From contig JAVJRG010000005.1 in assembly GCA_040218535.1 (NCBI GenBank), positions 62,001-126,000 on the forward strand: a stretch of DNA of 64,000 bases. The letters are read 5' to 3'. This document shows positions 8,201 through 16,864 of the stretch, piece by piece. Both the position numbers and the translations under genes were made by a program. The notes beneath the pieces were generated by a model. It saw nothing but the letters and a program-made list of their open reading frames with translations. It had not been told where the DNA came from and made no database searches. Every line of letters starts with the position of its first letter. Positions within the stretch are counted from its first letter, which is position 1. The stretch comes from Lacipirellulaceae bacterium. GTDB taxonomy: Bacteria; Planctomycetota; Planctomycetia; Pirellulales; Lacipirellulaceae.

Positions 8201-11200
8201 ATGCCGCGTCACATCCGACGACACATTTCAGGGGTTCGCTCCGCACGTTTGTTACGATACGAGCCGCTCGAAGAGAGGCGTCTGCTAACAACTTTTTACG
8301 TCGATGGAGAAAACGGTAGTGACCTGCAAACCGTTGGATCGATGGAGCAACCTTTCGCCACAATCTCGCAAGCGGCGGCTTTCGCTCTCCCTGGAGATAC
8401 GGTGTCAATCCGTGCTGGCGTATACCGTGAGCAGGTAAGCCTTTCACGTTCCGGGACCCCTTCTGCCCCGATCACTTTCGAAGCGTACAACGGTGAGGAA
8501 GTGTTGGTTACGACGACTGATCTGCTGACCGGATGGACGCTCTCGAGTGGTAATATTTACCAAACAAGCTTCGATTCCAACGTCCGTGGCCGAAACAACA
8601 TGACATTGTTTATCGAGGGCCAACTAATGGACGAGGCGCATTGGTCAGACCTCGGTGGCAACATCGATCGACTTGATAACCAGACATGGGCGTCGATGAG
8701 TTCAGGCACTCGAACGACGATCACCGACACCGCACTAAGAAACATGTCTGCTGATCGATGGGTCGGCAGCTTTGTGCAAGCACAAACAATTGACTGGTCG
8801 ATCGAGGTCAAGCGAATCGTCGACTTTACAAGCAATGGGACGAGCGGCACGATTACCGTCGAAACTCCGTTCTTTTACGATCCGCGGGCCGGCGACCGCT
8901 ACCTCATTTACAACGATCTCGACGCACTCGATGCGCCCGGTGAATGGTACTTTGATGAAACAGCCGACACGCTTTACGTTTGGGCCCCGGACGGCAGCGA
9001 CCCTGACATGCTCCAAGTTGAAGCGAAAGGCCTTCGTGATGAAGCCTTCGACCTCAATGGCCACGACCACATACATATCCGTGGGATCGACATGAGGGGC
9101 GGCGATCTTGACATGAGTGGTTCCAGCCACATCTTGCTCGAAGGCGCCCATATTCAAATGCCCGATTACGGCTTCGGGCCTGAGGGCAGCGGTGGCGTGC
9201 GGTCGCTGATTGTCGATGGATCGTTTAACACGATCCGCGGCAACGAGTTTGACGGCGTTCATGGCACGGCAGTCTGGTTGGAGGGTTCGAACAACGCGAT
9301 CTACAACAATTACTTTCATGACATCGGCTATAACAATGTCAACGGTGCGGCATTCAGCCTACGCACGGAATCCAACGAGAACCTCATCAGCCACAATACG
9401 ATGACGCGTGTTGGCAGGGCGGCCATCGGTGGGCCAGGTGGTCAACGCAACGTCATCCAATACAACGATTTTTCTCAGATCGGGTTGATGTCTGGCGACG
9501 TTGGCGCTCTTTACTTTGCCAATAATTCGCTTGGCAATATGACGATCCACCATAACGTGCTGCACGATATCGATCGTTACAAAGCTTTTGGAATCTATTT
9601 TGATAATTATTCCACTGACGCCGCGGTCCACCACAACATTACCTTCAACACGCAAGACAGGGCAGCTGCAACGAATCGTCCGAACAGCTATGTCCTGTGG
9701 TTCAACAACACCCATTACAGCTCGGGAAACATCACAGGTTTTGGGGCCTCGGGCAGTAGTGGCACGGCGACTGGCACTAAGTTCTACAACAATATCCTAT
9801 CCTCGATCGCCCCTGAATTACTCACGGGGACTAACCCTGCCGAAGAGAGCAATAACGTATTCACGACGAGCAGTAGCAACTTCGTGAACGCGGCGGCAGG
9901 CGACTTCCGCTTACTGACAACCTCTGCCGCTGTGGACGCAGGTCGCGAGATCGCTGGTATTACCGATGGTTTTGTGGGGTTAGCACCCGATGCCGGAGCT
10001 TTAGAACTCGGTGAGTCGATGTGGTCTTATGGACACGATTTCAGCCTGCCACCCAATCCCGTCTACCAATGGTCGCCGATTCCATTCACTAATCGAGTAG
10101 ATAACCCAAGTTTCGATGCGAGCTTGTCATTCTGGACAACGACGAGCGGGTCGCCAACGCATTACAATGGCAATGCATGGAACTATCGCTTGGATGGCCT
10201 AGCTACGATTGGTTCCGGCTCGTTGCAACTTCAGCCAGGGGACCGAATCGAGCAAACTATCGGCAACCTGCTACCCAACACCACTTACCAGGTAAGCACG
10301 CGTGCTCGGCTTGTTGAAGATCTGCAACTAGAAGATTACGCCAGCGCATTGGGCTCATTCACAACGGGCAACCACCGAGGGGAAAACTACCTTGGCGGCA
10401 TCGATGCGGGTGAGTGGGTCAGGTTTAAAAACGTCGACTTTGGCACGAGTATTCCACGCTTCGACCGTATCGAGATTGGCACTCAACAGAATTCCTCGCT
10501 CGATGTTCAACTGCGAATCGGTAGTCCGACGGGCCAGTTGATCGGCACGCTAAATGTGCCCAGCCGAGGCGAACCTTGGTTCATGACCCGCGAGGACATA
10601 TCGTCGGTCACCGGAACGCATGATTTGTACCTGGTATTTCAAGGTGCTGGCGGATCAATCGGTAAGTTTGACCGCGTTCGCTTACTGCACACAAGCGTCG
10701 GCGAACGCGTTACGTTAGGCGTGAAGGACTACGGCGATCAGGCAACCAAAGACATAGGCGGCGCATACTGGGCCGACTCTCCTGAGGTACTGACCTTCAC
10801 AACGGGTCCGAACGCGACTTCGGCGACCATTTTCATCGCGAAGCAAGGGGGTAACCTAAATGGTTACGTCGATGAGGTCGCCTTCACAGGCAATGCCTTT
10901 CAAGTCGTCGGTTTGCCAGGTGACTTCAACGGAGACACCCAGGTCGATGAAGAGGACTTGCCATTTTGGCAAAACGATTTCGGTCAAAGGGGAACAAGTG
11001 GTGGAGATGCCGACGCTGATAGCGATAGCGACGGTAAAGATTTCTTGATTTGGCAGCAAAACTTTGGTGTTGGAGTTCCCAGGGAGCTTATCGGCGAAAC
11101 GATCGGCAACGGCTCGTTTGAGAACTTCGCGGGAGGCCAAGGCGCTCCGGAGCAAACAAATACGAACCGAGTCTCGGCCTCATTTGATACTTCAAACGTT

Positions 11201-12100
11201 ACTGATACGCAGGTTGCGACAATTCCCGGCTGGACCGTATTCTTGGAACGGTATCTTGACGGAAGTTCAGGGAACGTGTTCGCCGGTTTCGACTCCGCTG
11301 AGAATCGCTCGTTGGACGGGACACGTTATGCTTTCGCCAACAAACGCTCGCGGGCAACACTGACATCGGATCCGGTCGCACACGCTACGCAGGCAGGGGA
11401 CGAATTCACTCTGACATTCAACACGGGTAGCTTTACGAGCGATGATGCGGCATACATCGTTCGATTGCGCTTTGGAACCAACACACACGAGATCGATACC
11501 TTTACCGAAACGATTAATGGCAACGGCGTCACTCCAGCCTATTCACTGGCGAGAACTTATACTTACACAGCCACTGCGTCCGATGTCGGTGCGGCACCGG
11601 TTGTCGAGTTTGTTATCAACGCCGAACCAAACATCAACGGTACCCAGTGGTACGTGGATGCCGTGCGAATGGAAGTCAGGAACCGTGCGGCTCCCTCCGC
11701 ATTTTCTTCATCGCTGGGCAACCTACAAGAATCGGTAGAATCAGCAGGATTCGCTGCCGCCCCGGTCGCCACAGACACGTATGAGACACCAATATCTGCT
11801 TTCAGGTCTGGTTCCAAAAACCAGGTATTAGCGGCCGCAATCGCAGGCTATCTCATTTCCGAGCGAGATTCTCCTATGGCCAAGACGGAAAGCGCGGAAC
11901 CGTTGTATGCCTTTGAACTTCGAACTCGTTATAAGCGTCCCTCGGGAACCTCTGCATGGTCCGAGTGGGTTGACGAGAGCATGGCTGCTTACGGAGTTGC
12001 AACAGAAAAGCAAACGATACAAATCAGCCGTGCCATGAGCGAACTTTTTGAGATCGAATTTGACGGCTCGCTCGATCAAGACAACGTCATGCCGCCTTAG
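8201..12100 (+). CDS. Large LEERRLL surface protein: right-handed beta-helix, CBM6 nested in a CBM4/9-like domain, dockerin-like repeat
   Basis: This 1299-residue predicted exported surface protein probably binds or cleaves polysaccharide. From ATG 8201 (GAGG 6 bases upstream): the planctomycete N-terminal motif EPLEERRLLT at 21-30; a pectate-lyase-like beta-helix at about 32-600 opening with FYVDGENGSD and with repeated xNxIxxNxx turns (NTIRGNEF, NLISHNTM, NVIQYNDF, MTIHHNVL); a CBM4/9-like domain (about 632-896) interrupted by a CBM6-like domain (about 707-833, GGIDAGEWVRFKNVDF ... FDRVRL); and a dockerin-like EF-hand pair at about 904-956. A second beta-sandwich follows (GNGSFEN ... WYVDAVRMEV), then a variable tail. 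There is no PEP-CTERM tail. The lyase or hydrolase specificity is unknown; an in-frame earlier start (8066) is unlikely because it would bury the LEERRLL motif. Confidence 0.8.
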   Translation: MPRHIRRHISGVRSARLLRYEPLEERRLLTTFYVDGENGSDLQTVGSMEQPFATISQAAAFALPGDTVSIRAGVYREQVSLSRSGTPSAPITFEAYNGEEVLVTTTDLLTGWTLSSGNIYQTSFDSNVRGRNNMTLFIEGQLMDEAHWSDLGGNIDRLDNQTWASMSSGTRTTITDTALRNMSADRWVGSFVQAQTIDWSIEVKRIVDFTSNGTSGTITVETPFFYDPRAGDRYLIYNDLDALDAPGEWYFDETADTLYVWAPDGSDPDMLQVEAKGLRDEAFDLNGHDHIHIRGIDMRGGDLDMSGSSHILLEGAHIQMPDYGFGPEGSGGVRSLIVDGSFNTIRGNEFDGVHGTAVWLEGSNNAIYNNYFHDIGYNNVNGAAFSLRTESNENLISHNTMTRVGRAAIGGPGGQRNVIQYNDFSQIGLMSGDVGALYFANNSLGNMTIHHNVLHDIDRYKAFGIYFDNYSTDAAVHHNITFNTQDRAAATNRPNSYVLWFNNTHYSSGNITGFGASGSSGTATGTKFYNNILSSIAPELLTGTNPAEESNNVFTTSSSNFVNAAAGDFRLLTTSAAVDAGREIAGITDGFVGLAPDAGALELGESMWSYGHDFSLPPNPVYQWSPIPFTNRVDNPSFDASLSFWTTTSGSPTHYNGNAWNYRLDGLATIGSGSLQLQPGDRIEQTIGNLLPNTTYQVSTRARLVEDLQLEDYASALGSFTTGNHRGENYLGGIDAGEWVRFKNVDFGTSIPRFDRIEIGTQQNSSLDVQLRIGSPTGQLIGTLNVPSRGEPWFMTREDISSVTGTHDLYLVFQGAGGSIGKFDRVRLLHTSVGERVTLGVKDYGDQATKDIGGAYWADSPEVLTFTTGPNATSATIFIAKQGGNLNGYVDEVAFTGNAFQVVGLPGDFNGDTQVDEEDLPFWQNDFGQRGTSGGDADADSDSDGKDFLIWQQNFGVGVPRELIGETIGNGSFENFAGGQGAPEQTNTNRVSASFDTSNVTDTQVATIPGWTVFLERYLDGSSGNVFAGFDSAENRSLDGTRYAFANKRSRATLTSDPVAHATQAGDEFTLTFNTGSFTSDDAAYIVRLRFGTNTHEIDTFTETINGNGVTPAYSLARTYTYTATASDVGAAPVVEFVINAEPNINGTQWYVDAVRMEVRNRAAPSAFSSSLGNLQESVESAGFAAAPVATDTYETPISAFRSGSKNQVLAAAIAGYLISERDSPMAKTESAEPLYAFELRTRYKRPSGTSAWSEWVDESMAAYGVATEKQTIQISRAMSELFEIEFDGSLDQDNVMPP

Positions 12101-12209
12101 CGGTTTGTCAGGCTTGGGCAGCTGCTCACCGGCAGTCAGTGTTGCTCTACTGATCCGAGTAACCGCCAAGGTGTTTGAATGTAATTCTAATCACGATTGA
12201 TAAAAAGGT

Positions 12210-14858
12210 ATGAACAGACAAAGGCTTTTCCAATTCTTCGCCGTGCTCTACTTTCTCGGAGTTTCCACCGCAGCGCCGGCGCAGACGCTCCTCTTCTCCG
12301 ACCAGATGAACGTCGGCACCGGCTGGGAGTTCTCGCACTTTGGGGGCATCGGCGTCCCCGAAGCGTCAGACACTAGCGATGCTGCGTTTGGTTTCGACTA
12401 TTCAGCACTCGGCATCCCTGAGGCGCCCAATACCAACGTCGGCGACGCGGCGACGCGTGGGTTGCGGTTAGCGACGAATGTCCCCGGCGGTTGGGGGGGC
12501 GATCAGATTGCGGCGATCTATGAGGATGCCAGTTTCGCCGGCCAGTACACGGTGACGGTCGATGTTTGGCTCAACTGGGCGGCGATTGCCTCGGGCTCCG
12601 GAACCACGGAACACGCGGGGGTACTCGCCGGGTCGAAGGTCGACGATGCGCAACTCAGCTTCGCCCCCGGGCAAAACGGCGCTGGGGTACTCTTCAGCAG
12701 CGACGGCGACGCAGCCTGCGGCACCAGTGGGAGCGCCTGTGACTATATCCTGGTGAAGGACGGCGCTGAGCTTGATACCGCCAGTGGGCAGTACGGTGAC
12801 CCGACGGCTACGGCAACCAATCGAGCGGGCTACAACGAGTCGTTCACCTCTGCCGGTTTGGATTTGCCGAGTTTGTTCCCGTCCTTTGATATCGCCGCGG
12901 ATACGGGCGGATTGAACGCGACCGGCACGCAACCCGCGGGCACGCTCGGTTTCCAATGGGTTGGCGTCACGCTGCAAGTCGACACCGAAGCGACCGGAGC
13001 CGGGAGTGGAACCGATCTTGGTACCGTGCAAGTGACGCTTGAGAGTTATCGCTCTGGAAACTCTTTTGTTTTAGGAACGATCGATAACAGTATTGAGCAA
13101 GACCCCAGCGACGGCATCAATACCGGAGAGCAAGCCGCGAATCTTGAAGGCGGGATCGGCCTGATGATCACTGACTTCTATAGCAGCGCGGCAACGGATC
13201 CAGCGTTGGCATTTGCCCTGTTTGACAACGTGCGCGTTTACGATGGCTTGGCTTTTCCAACACCCGTGCTGGCGGTTCCAGAGCCCTCCGCGCTGGTGCT
13301 TGTTATGACTGCCGTTTGCTTATTCTCGTTTGCACGAGTGAACCGAAGTTCACGAAAGGCACTGGTCGGCTTACCGATCCTCGCAATGTGCTGCCTGGCA
13401 ACGCAGCAGGCTCACGCGGTGTTGAATCTCTTCAGCGACAAGGACCACTACGCGCTCGCAAGTTGGTCCGGCGACGTGAACAACATCGACCTTGTTGCTC
13501 GCGAGAATCACCCCACCACCAATGGCTGGCGGTGGATGTACTTTGAGGCGACGGGCCTGAACGGTGCACAAACGCAGTTCTCCATCGATCAGGCGTTCGC
13601 CGGCGGGAACAGTGCGCTCAACAACCATGAAATGGTTTACTCGTACGATAACGAGAACTGGCTGTTCTTCGACAACAACCAGCGGAGCGGTAATCTCTAC
13701 ACGTTCTCAAACAACTCCGCGTTCACCTCGGACACGGTTTACGTTGCTTACGCGCAGCCGTATTCCTACGGACGTTCGGCGGCTCACACGGCTGCGGTTT
13801 TAGCGACGCCCTGGGCCGTGCCAACCGTCAGCGGCGACGCGAACGGCAAGATCGGCGAAACGCCACTCGCTTTCGACGATGTCGGACGGCTCGTGCCGAA
13901 GAAAGATATCTTCGCTTACCGAGTGACGAACCCGGCGACGGACTCCGCAGCCCCCAAGCGTAAAGTCATGCTGACGACCGGCATGCACTCGGGTGAAGTC
14001 TTGGGCACGCACGCGTTTGAAGGGTTGATCAACTGGCTCGTCTCCGACGACGCGCGAGCCACGCGCCTACGCGACGATGCTGAGTTCCTCGCCTATCCAA
14101 CGCTCAACGCCGCCGGTCGTTTTGCGGGCACCAGTCGCGCAACGGTTGAGAATCCCACCCAAGACCCCAATGGCCGTTGGCATCCCACCCAGTGGGTTGG
14201 GCATGAAGACATTCAAGCCAACGGCGAAGCGATGATGGCCGACGTCGTCTCGACACCCGGCGGGTTGGACGCCTTTATCGACTTCCATTCGACCATCCCC
14301 TCGTCGATCGGCGACGACTTCGCGTTCATCGAAATCGACCAGGGTGATCACCTCGCCGACTGGTGGCTGGAATTTCAATCGCTGCAGCCCAACGTTTTGC
14401 AAACAGATTCCACTAGCACCGGCTGGACGGCTGCCAATTTCGGCGACCTAGTGCTAGGGGCCGAAGTCGACATCACCTTCGAGACCGAGTTCGGCAACAG
14501 TCGTCCGCTTTCTTACTATCACGACCTGGGCAAGAACTTCGGCATCGCGTTCTACAATGCCTGGATTCAAGTTGCGAACCCGGCCGACGGTGACTTCGAC
14601 GAAGACGGCGACGTCGATGCCGCGGACCTGGGAACCTGGCAAAGCAACTACGGACTCGCGACGGGCGCCGAACACTACGAGGGCGACGCGACGGGCGATG
14701 GTGCTGTCTTCGGCGGAGATTTTCTCACTTGGCAGCAAGATTTCACCTTGTCGGCAGCGGTAGTGTCATCGCAAGCCGTGCCCGAACCGGCGGCGCTTCT
14801 CTCAGCGGTGCTGATGTTGGCTTCCCTAACTTATTTGCGTCGTAGGGCCATGGCTTAA
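12210..14858 (+). CDS. Fused double PEP-CTERM protein: beta-sandwich protein joined to M14-like zinc carboxypeptidase
   Basis: A single 882-residue frame contains two complete secreted-protein layouts. Part 1 has a signal peptide at 1-24 (cut near APA), a beta-sandwich, lectin-like domain to about 345, and a full PEP-CTERM tail (VPEPS at 356-360, hydrophobic helix 361-375, basic RVNRSSRK). Part 2 begins immediately with a signal-peptide-like hydrophobic run (LVGLPILAMCCLATQQAHA, 385-403). It continues as an M14-type metallopeptidase: HSGE zinc motif His593/Glu596, third ligand His693 in FIDFHST, and ETEFG near 758-762 carrying the probable catalytic Glu. A dockerin-like stretch and a second tail (VPEP at 857-860, RRRAMA) end it. 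The M14 half could be a peptidase or an amidase/desuccinylase. No stop or frame change is visible between the parts. Confidence 0.82.
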   Translation: MNRQRLFQFFAVLYFLGVSTAAPAQTLLFSDQMNVGTGWEFSHFGGIGVPEASDTSDAAFGFDYSALGIPEAPNTNVGDAATRGLRLATNVPGGWGGDQIAAIYEDASFAGQYTVTVDVWLNWAAIASGSGTTEHAGVLAGSKVDDAQLSFAPGQNGAGVLFSSDGDAACGTSGSACDYILVKDGAELDTASGQYGDPTATATNRAGYNESFTSAGLDLPSLFPSFDIAADTGGLNATGTQPAGTLGFQWVGVTLQVDTEATGAGSGTDLGTVQVTLESYRSGNSFVLGTIDNSIEQDPSDGINTGEQAANLEGGIGLMITDFYSSAATDPALAFALFDNVRVYDGLAFPTPVLAVPEPSALVLVMTAVCLFSFARVNRSSRKALVGLPILAMCCLATQQAHAVLNLFSDKDHYALASWSGDVNNIDLVARENHPTTNGWRWMYFEATGLNGAQTQFSIDQAFAGGNSALNNHEMVYSYDNENWLFFDNNQRSGNLYTFSNNSAFTSDTVYVAYAQPYSYGRSAAHTAAVLATPWAVPTVSGDANGKIGETPLAFDDVGRLVPKKDIFAYRVTNPATDSAAPKRKVMLTTGMHSGEVLGTHAFEGLINWLVSDDARATRLRDDAEFLAYPTLNAAGRFAGTSRATVENPTQDPNGRWHPTQWVGHEDIQANGEAMMADVVSTPGGLDAFIDFHSTIPSSIGDDFAFIEIDQGDHLADWWLEFQSLQPNVLQTDSTSTGWTAANFGDLVLGAEVDITFETEFGNSRPLSYYHDLGKNFGIAFYNAWIQVANPADGDFDEDGDVDAADLGTWQSNYGLATGAEHYEGDATGDGAVFGGDFLTWQQDFTLSAAVVSSQAVPEPAALLSAVLMLASLTYLRRRAMA

Positions 14859-14870
14859 CGATATAGGCAA

Positions 14871-15070
14871 TGGGTGCCACTGGCTCTGCCAGTGTTTCCT
14901 CTGTGCAAAGGCGATTTCTTAAACATCTTGGGGGCCTGAGCAACCTGAACAGGTAATAATCAACAAGCTGAGAGCAAGAATACACCAGCTTGCTGTCTAG
15001 CCTTACTAACGTTCTAGGATAGTGGTTCATTGTTGCAAATATCTGGCACTGGCAGAGCCAGTGGCACCCA
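14871..15070. repeat. Perfect 24-bp inverted repeat, each arm itself a hairpin
   Basis: Bases 14871-14894 are exactly the reverse complement of 15047-15070. Each arm contains the self-complementary core CACTGGCTCTGCCAGTG (7-base arms around TCT), so either a long stem or two short hairpins can form. The 152 bases between the arms contain no gene. It lies between the stop codons of two convergent genes, a place typical for REP-like or MITE-like elements, and may also act as a bidirectional transcription end. Confidence 0.85.
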
Positions 15071-15119
15071 GAATCTCGGTATTGCCACACGTTCACAAAA
15101 CCTAGCACGGTTCAAACAT

Positions 15120-15821
15120 CTACCTAATCGGAAAGTCAAAATACGTTTCCGGATAGGGCTCATCCTGCAAAGTAAAATGCCACCATTCTTTGTCGTAGGG
15201 ACGGAAGCCGTGCTTCGTCATGATTTCTCTAAGCAAGAGTCGATTGGCCCGTTGCTGCGGAGTGAGCTTGGTGTTGTCGATCCACGACTCTCGACCGAAA
15301 AAATCAAACGGGGTGCCCATGTCCAATTCCTTGCGCGCATCGCCTTTCCCAAGCGAAACAATCGTCAGGTCGACCGTTGAACCTCGACTGTGGCCTGACC
15401 GGGTGGCAATATACCCCTGTCGGAAAAGGTCTCCTTTCGCCACTTCGGGATAGTACTTCTCTTTGGTTTGCTGATCCGATGCGTCTCGTGACCAGCGCAC
15501 GAAATGGTCGACGGCCCTTTGCGGGCGATAAGCGTCGAACACTTTCAGCCCCAACCGGTAGGGGCGTAGCTCATCTTGCACTTGCTTCAGCGCTATGGCG
15601 GCCTCGCGCGTCAGCACGCAGCGAGACTTCTCATAGCCATCGACAGGGCGTCCCAAGAAGTTGTTCTTGGTCACATACCGAAGGTCGACCTCGATCGAGT
15701 GGATCTCTTTCGCGACGTCGACGAACTCCTCGGGCAGTTCCGACTCAGCGAGACAACTCGAAGGGAGCATCATCGACATAGAGGCTATGAGTAACCTGCG
15801 AACAAGGGGCTGCAACTTCAT
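15120..15821 (-). CDS. D-alanyl-D-alanine dipeptidase, VanX/DdpX family (M15D)
   Basis: This exported zinc dipeptidase is predicted to hydrolyse D-Ala-D-Ala or similar D,D-dipeptides released from peptidoglycan. The 233-residue protein has a signal peptide (1-25), the family arginine in DAYRP (Arg99), the zinc motif SGHSRGSTVD with His144 and Asp151, and EWWHF with catalytic Glu212 and zinc ligand His215. These are the core residues of VanX/DdpX. The signal peptide argues for a periplasmic, cell-wall recycling role rather than the cytoplasmic role of VanX in glycopeptide resistance, and no vanH/vanA-type neighbours are present. Its promoter should lie in 15822-16115, a divergent region shared with the lipoprotein gene, where no specific site was identified. 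Confidence 0.88.
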   Translation of the reverse strand: MKLQPLVRRLLIASMSMMLPSSCLAESELPEEFVDVAKEIHSIEVDLRYVTKNNFLGRPVDGYEKSRCVLTREAAIALKQVQDELRPYRLGLKVFDAYRPQRAVDHFVRWSRDASDQQTKEKYYPEVAKGDLFRQGYIATRSGHSRGSTVDLTIVSLGKGDARKELDMGTPFDFFGRESWIDNTKLTPQQRANRLLLREIMTKHGFRPYDKEWWHFTLQDEPYPETYFDFPIR

Positions 15822-16115
15822 TGTCGGACTCTAATAACGGAGATGTGATACCTCAAAAGACTGCCTTGAACGGCAGTAACAGTACACTTTCCCTCTTATT
15901 CTCGCCAGTTTTCTTCTTTCGTGACTCGAATGTGTCACATCATGCGTTTGAATCTTGAATGGAGGAGTAATCGAATCATTGCCGCATTGAAATGTGTTCT
16001 AGCCGCTGCCTAGCTGCTAGACAGTCGCAAGTGACCGTCCTATAGTGCGGCTTTCCGCTAATGCCCTCGAATAGACAACTGCAGCAATCAACTGCCCCAA
16101 CCAATGGAGTCTCTC

Positions 16116-16853
16116 ATGGCGTCTCGCAAAAGCTTTTCTCATCACAGCCTTGTTTGTCTGTTAGCGATTCTGATCAGTGTACCGGGCTGTAGTGGAGACT
16201 CCGCAGAGAGTGGCGGAGGCGGTGGAGCCGGATCAAGCGTCAAGGTCGCCAAGCATGAAACACCGGAAGCCACGTTCGAAGCCGCGAAGAAGGCGATGGA
16301 GTCAGAGGACTACGCGGCATTAGTCGGTTGCTTCACACCGGAAAGCCAAGACTTCATGGTGTTCGGGCTGACGATGGCAGGAACGATGGCGAAGGCCTTC
16401 GCAAGCATGGGCGAGAGTTTTGGAGCTGAGCCCGACGCGGATGCGAAGGCCGAACTCGAAGCGAAGTTCGCTCCGCTGGATAAAGTTCTGGAAAAGTACG
16501 GACTGACCGAGGACAAGCTCGAAAGCCAAGGACTCGATGCCATGCAAGACCCGAAAGCGGCAACGCAAAAGATTGCAGCGTTGGTGGACGACAAACCGGC
16601 TTTCGTAGGCGAAATGATGAAAGCGCTCAAAGCTGCTAGCGATGGCAAGCCGCAGGGTCCTCAGCAGATGTTCATGGCGAAGCTGAGCGATATCAAAATC
16701 GATGGCGATTCAGCGTCCGCGATGGCGACCGTACCGGACTCGCCTCGACCTCGGCCTATTCATTTCGCAAAAGTTGATGGGGGTTGGCTGATCGATCTCT
16801 CGAAGGAGTTCGAGGGTGAGGAAGAGCCCATGCCGCTCGAAGACGGCGAATAG
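16116..16853 (+). CDS. Hypothetical lipoprotein
   Basis: This 245-residue protein has a lipoprotein-type signal peptide: basic start (MASRKSF), hydrophobic SLVCLLAILISV and a PGC lipobox, followed by a Gly/Ser-rich linker (SGGGGGAGSS). The mature part is alpha-helical and rich in Ala, Lys and Glu. It opens with PEATFEAAKKAMESEDYAAL, a pattern seen in planctomycete NTF2-like or DUF4878-like lipoproteins, and ends in an acidic tail (EFEGEEEPMPLEDGE). ATG 16116 is chosen over the in-frame ATG 16104 because GGAG at 16106-16109 is ideally spaced for it. No enzymatic motif is present and the function is unknown. Confidence 0.75.
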   Translation: MASRKSFSHHSLVCLLAILISVPGCSGDSAESGGGGGAGSSVKVAKHETPEATFEAAKKAMESEDYAALVGCFTPESQDFMVFGLTMAGTMAKAFASMGESFGAEPDADAKAELEAKFAPLDKVLEKYGLTEDKLESQGLDAMQDPKAATQKIAALVDDKPAFVGEMMKALKAASDGKPQGPQQMFMAKLSDIKIDGDSASAMATVPDSPRPRPIHFAKVDGGWLIDLSKEFEGEEEPMPLEDGE

Positions 16854-16864
16854 TAGCTTTTGCC

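Noticed and set aside
15120-15821. Possible vancomycin-resistance determinant
   Set aside because: The VanX/DdpX motifs are real, but the protein has a signal peptide and there are no vanH, vanA or vanRS genes nearby, so a cell-wall recycling role fits better.
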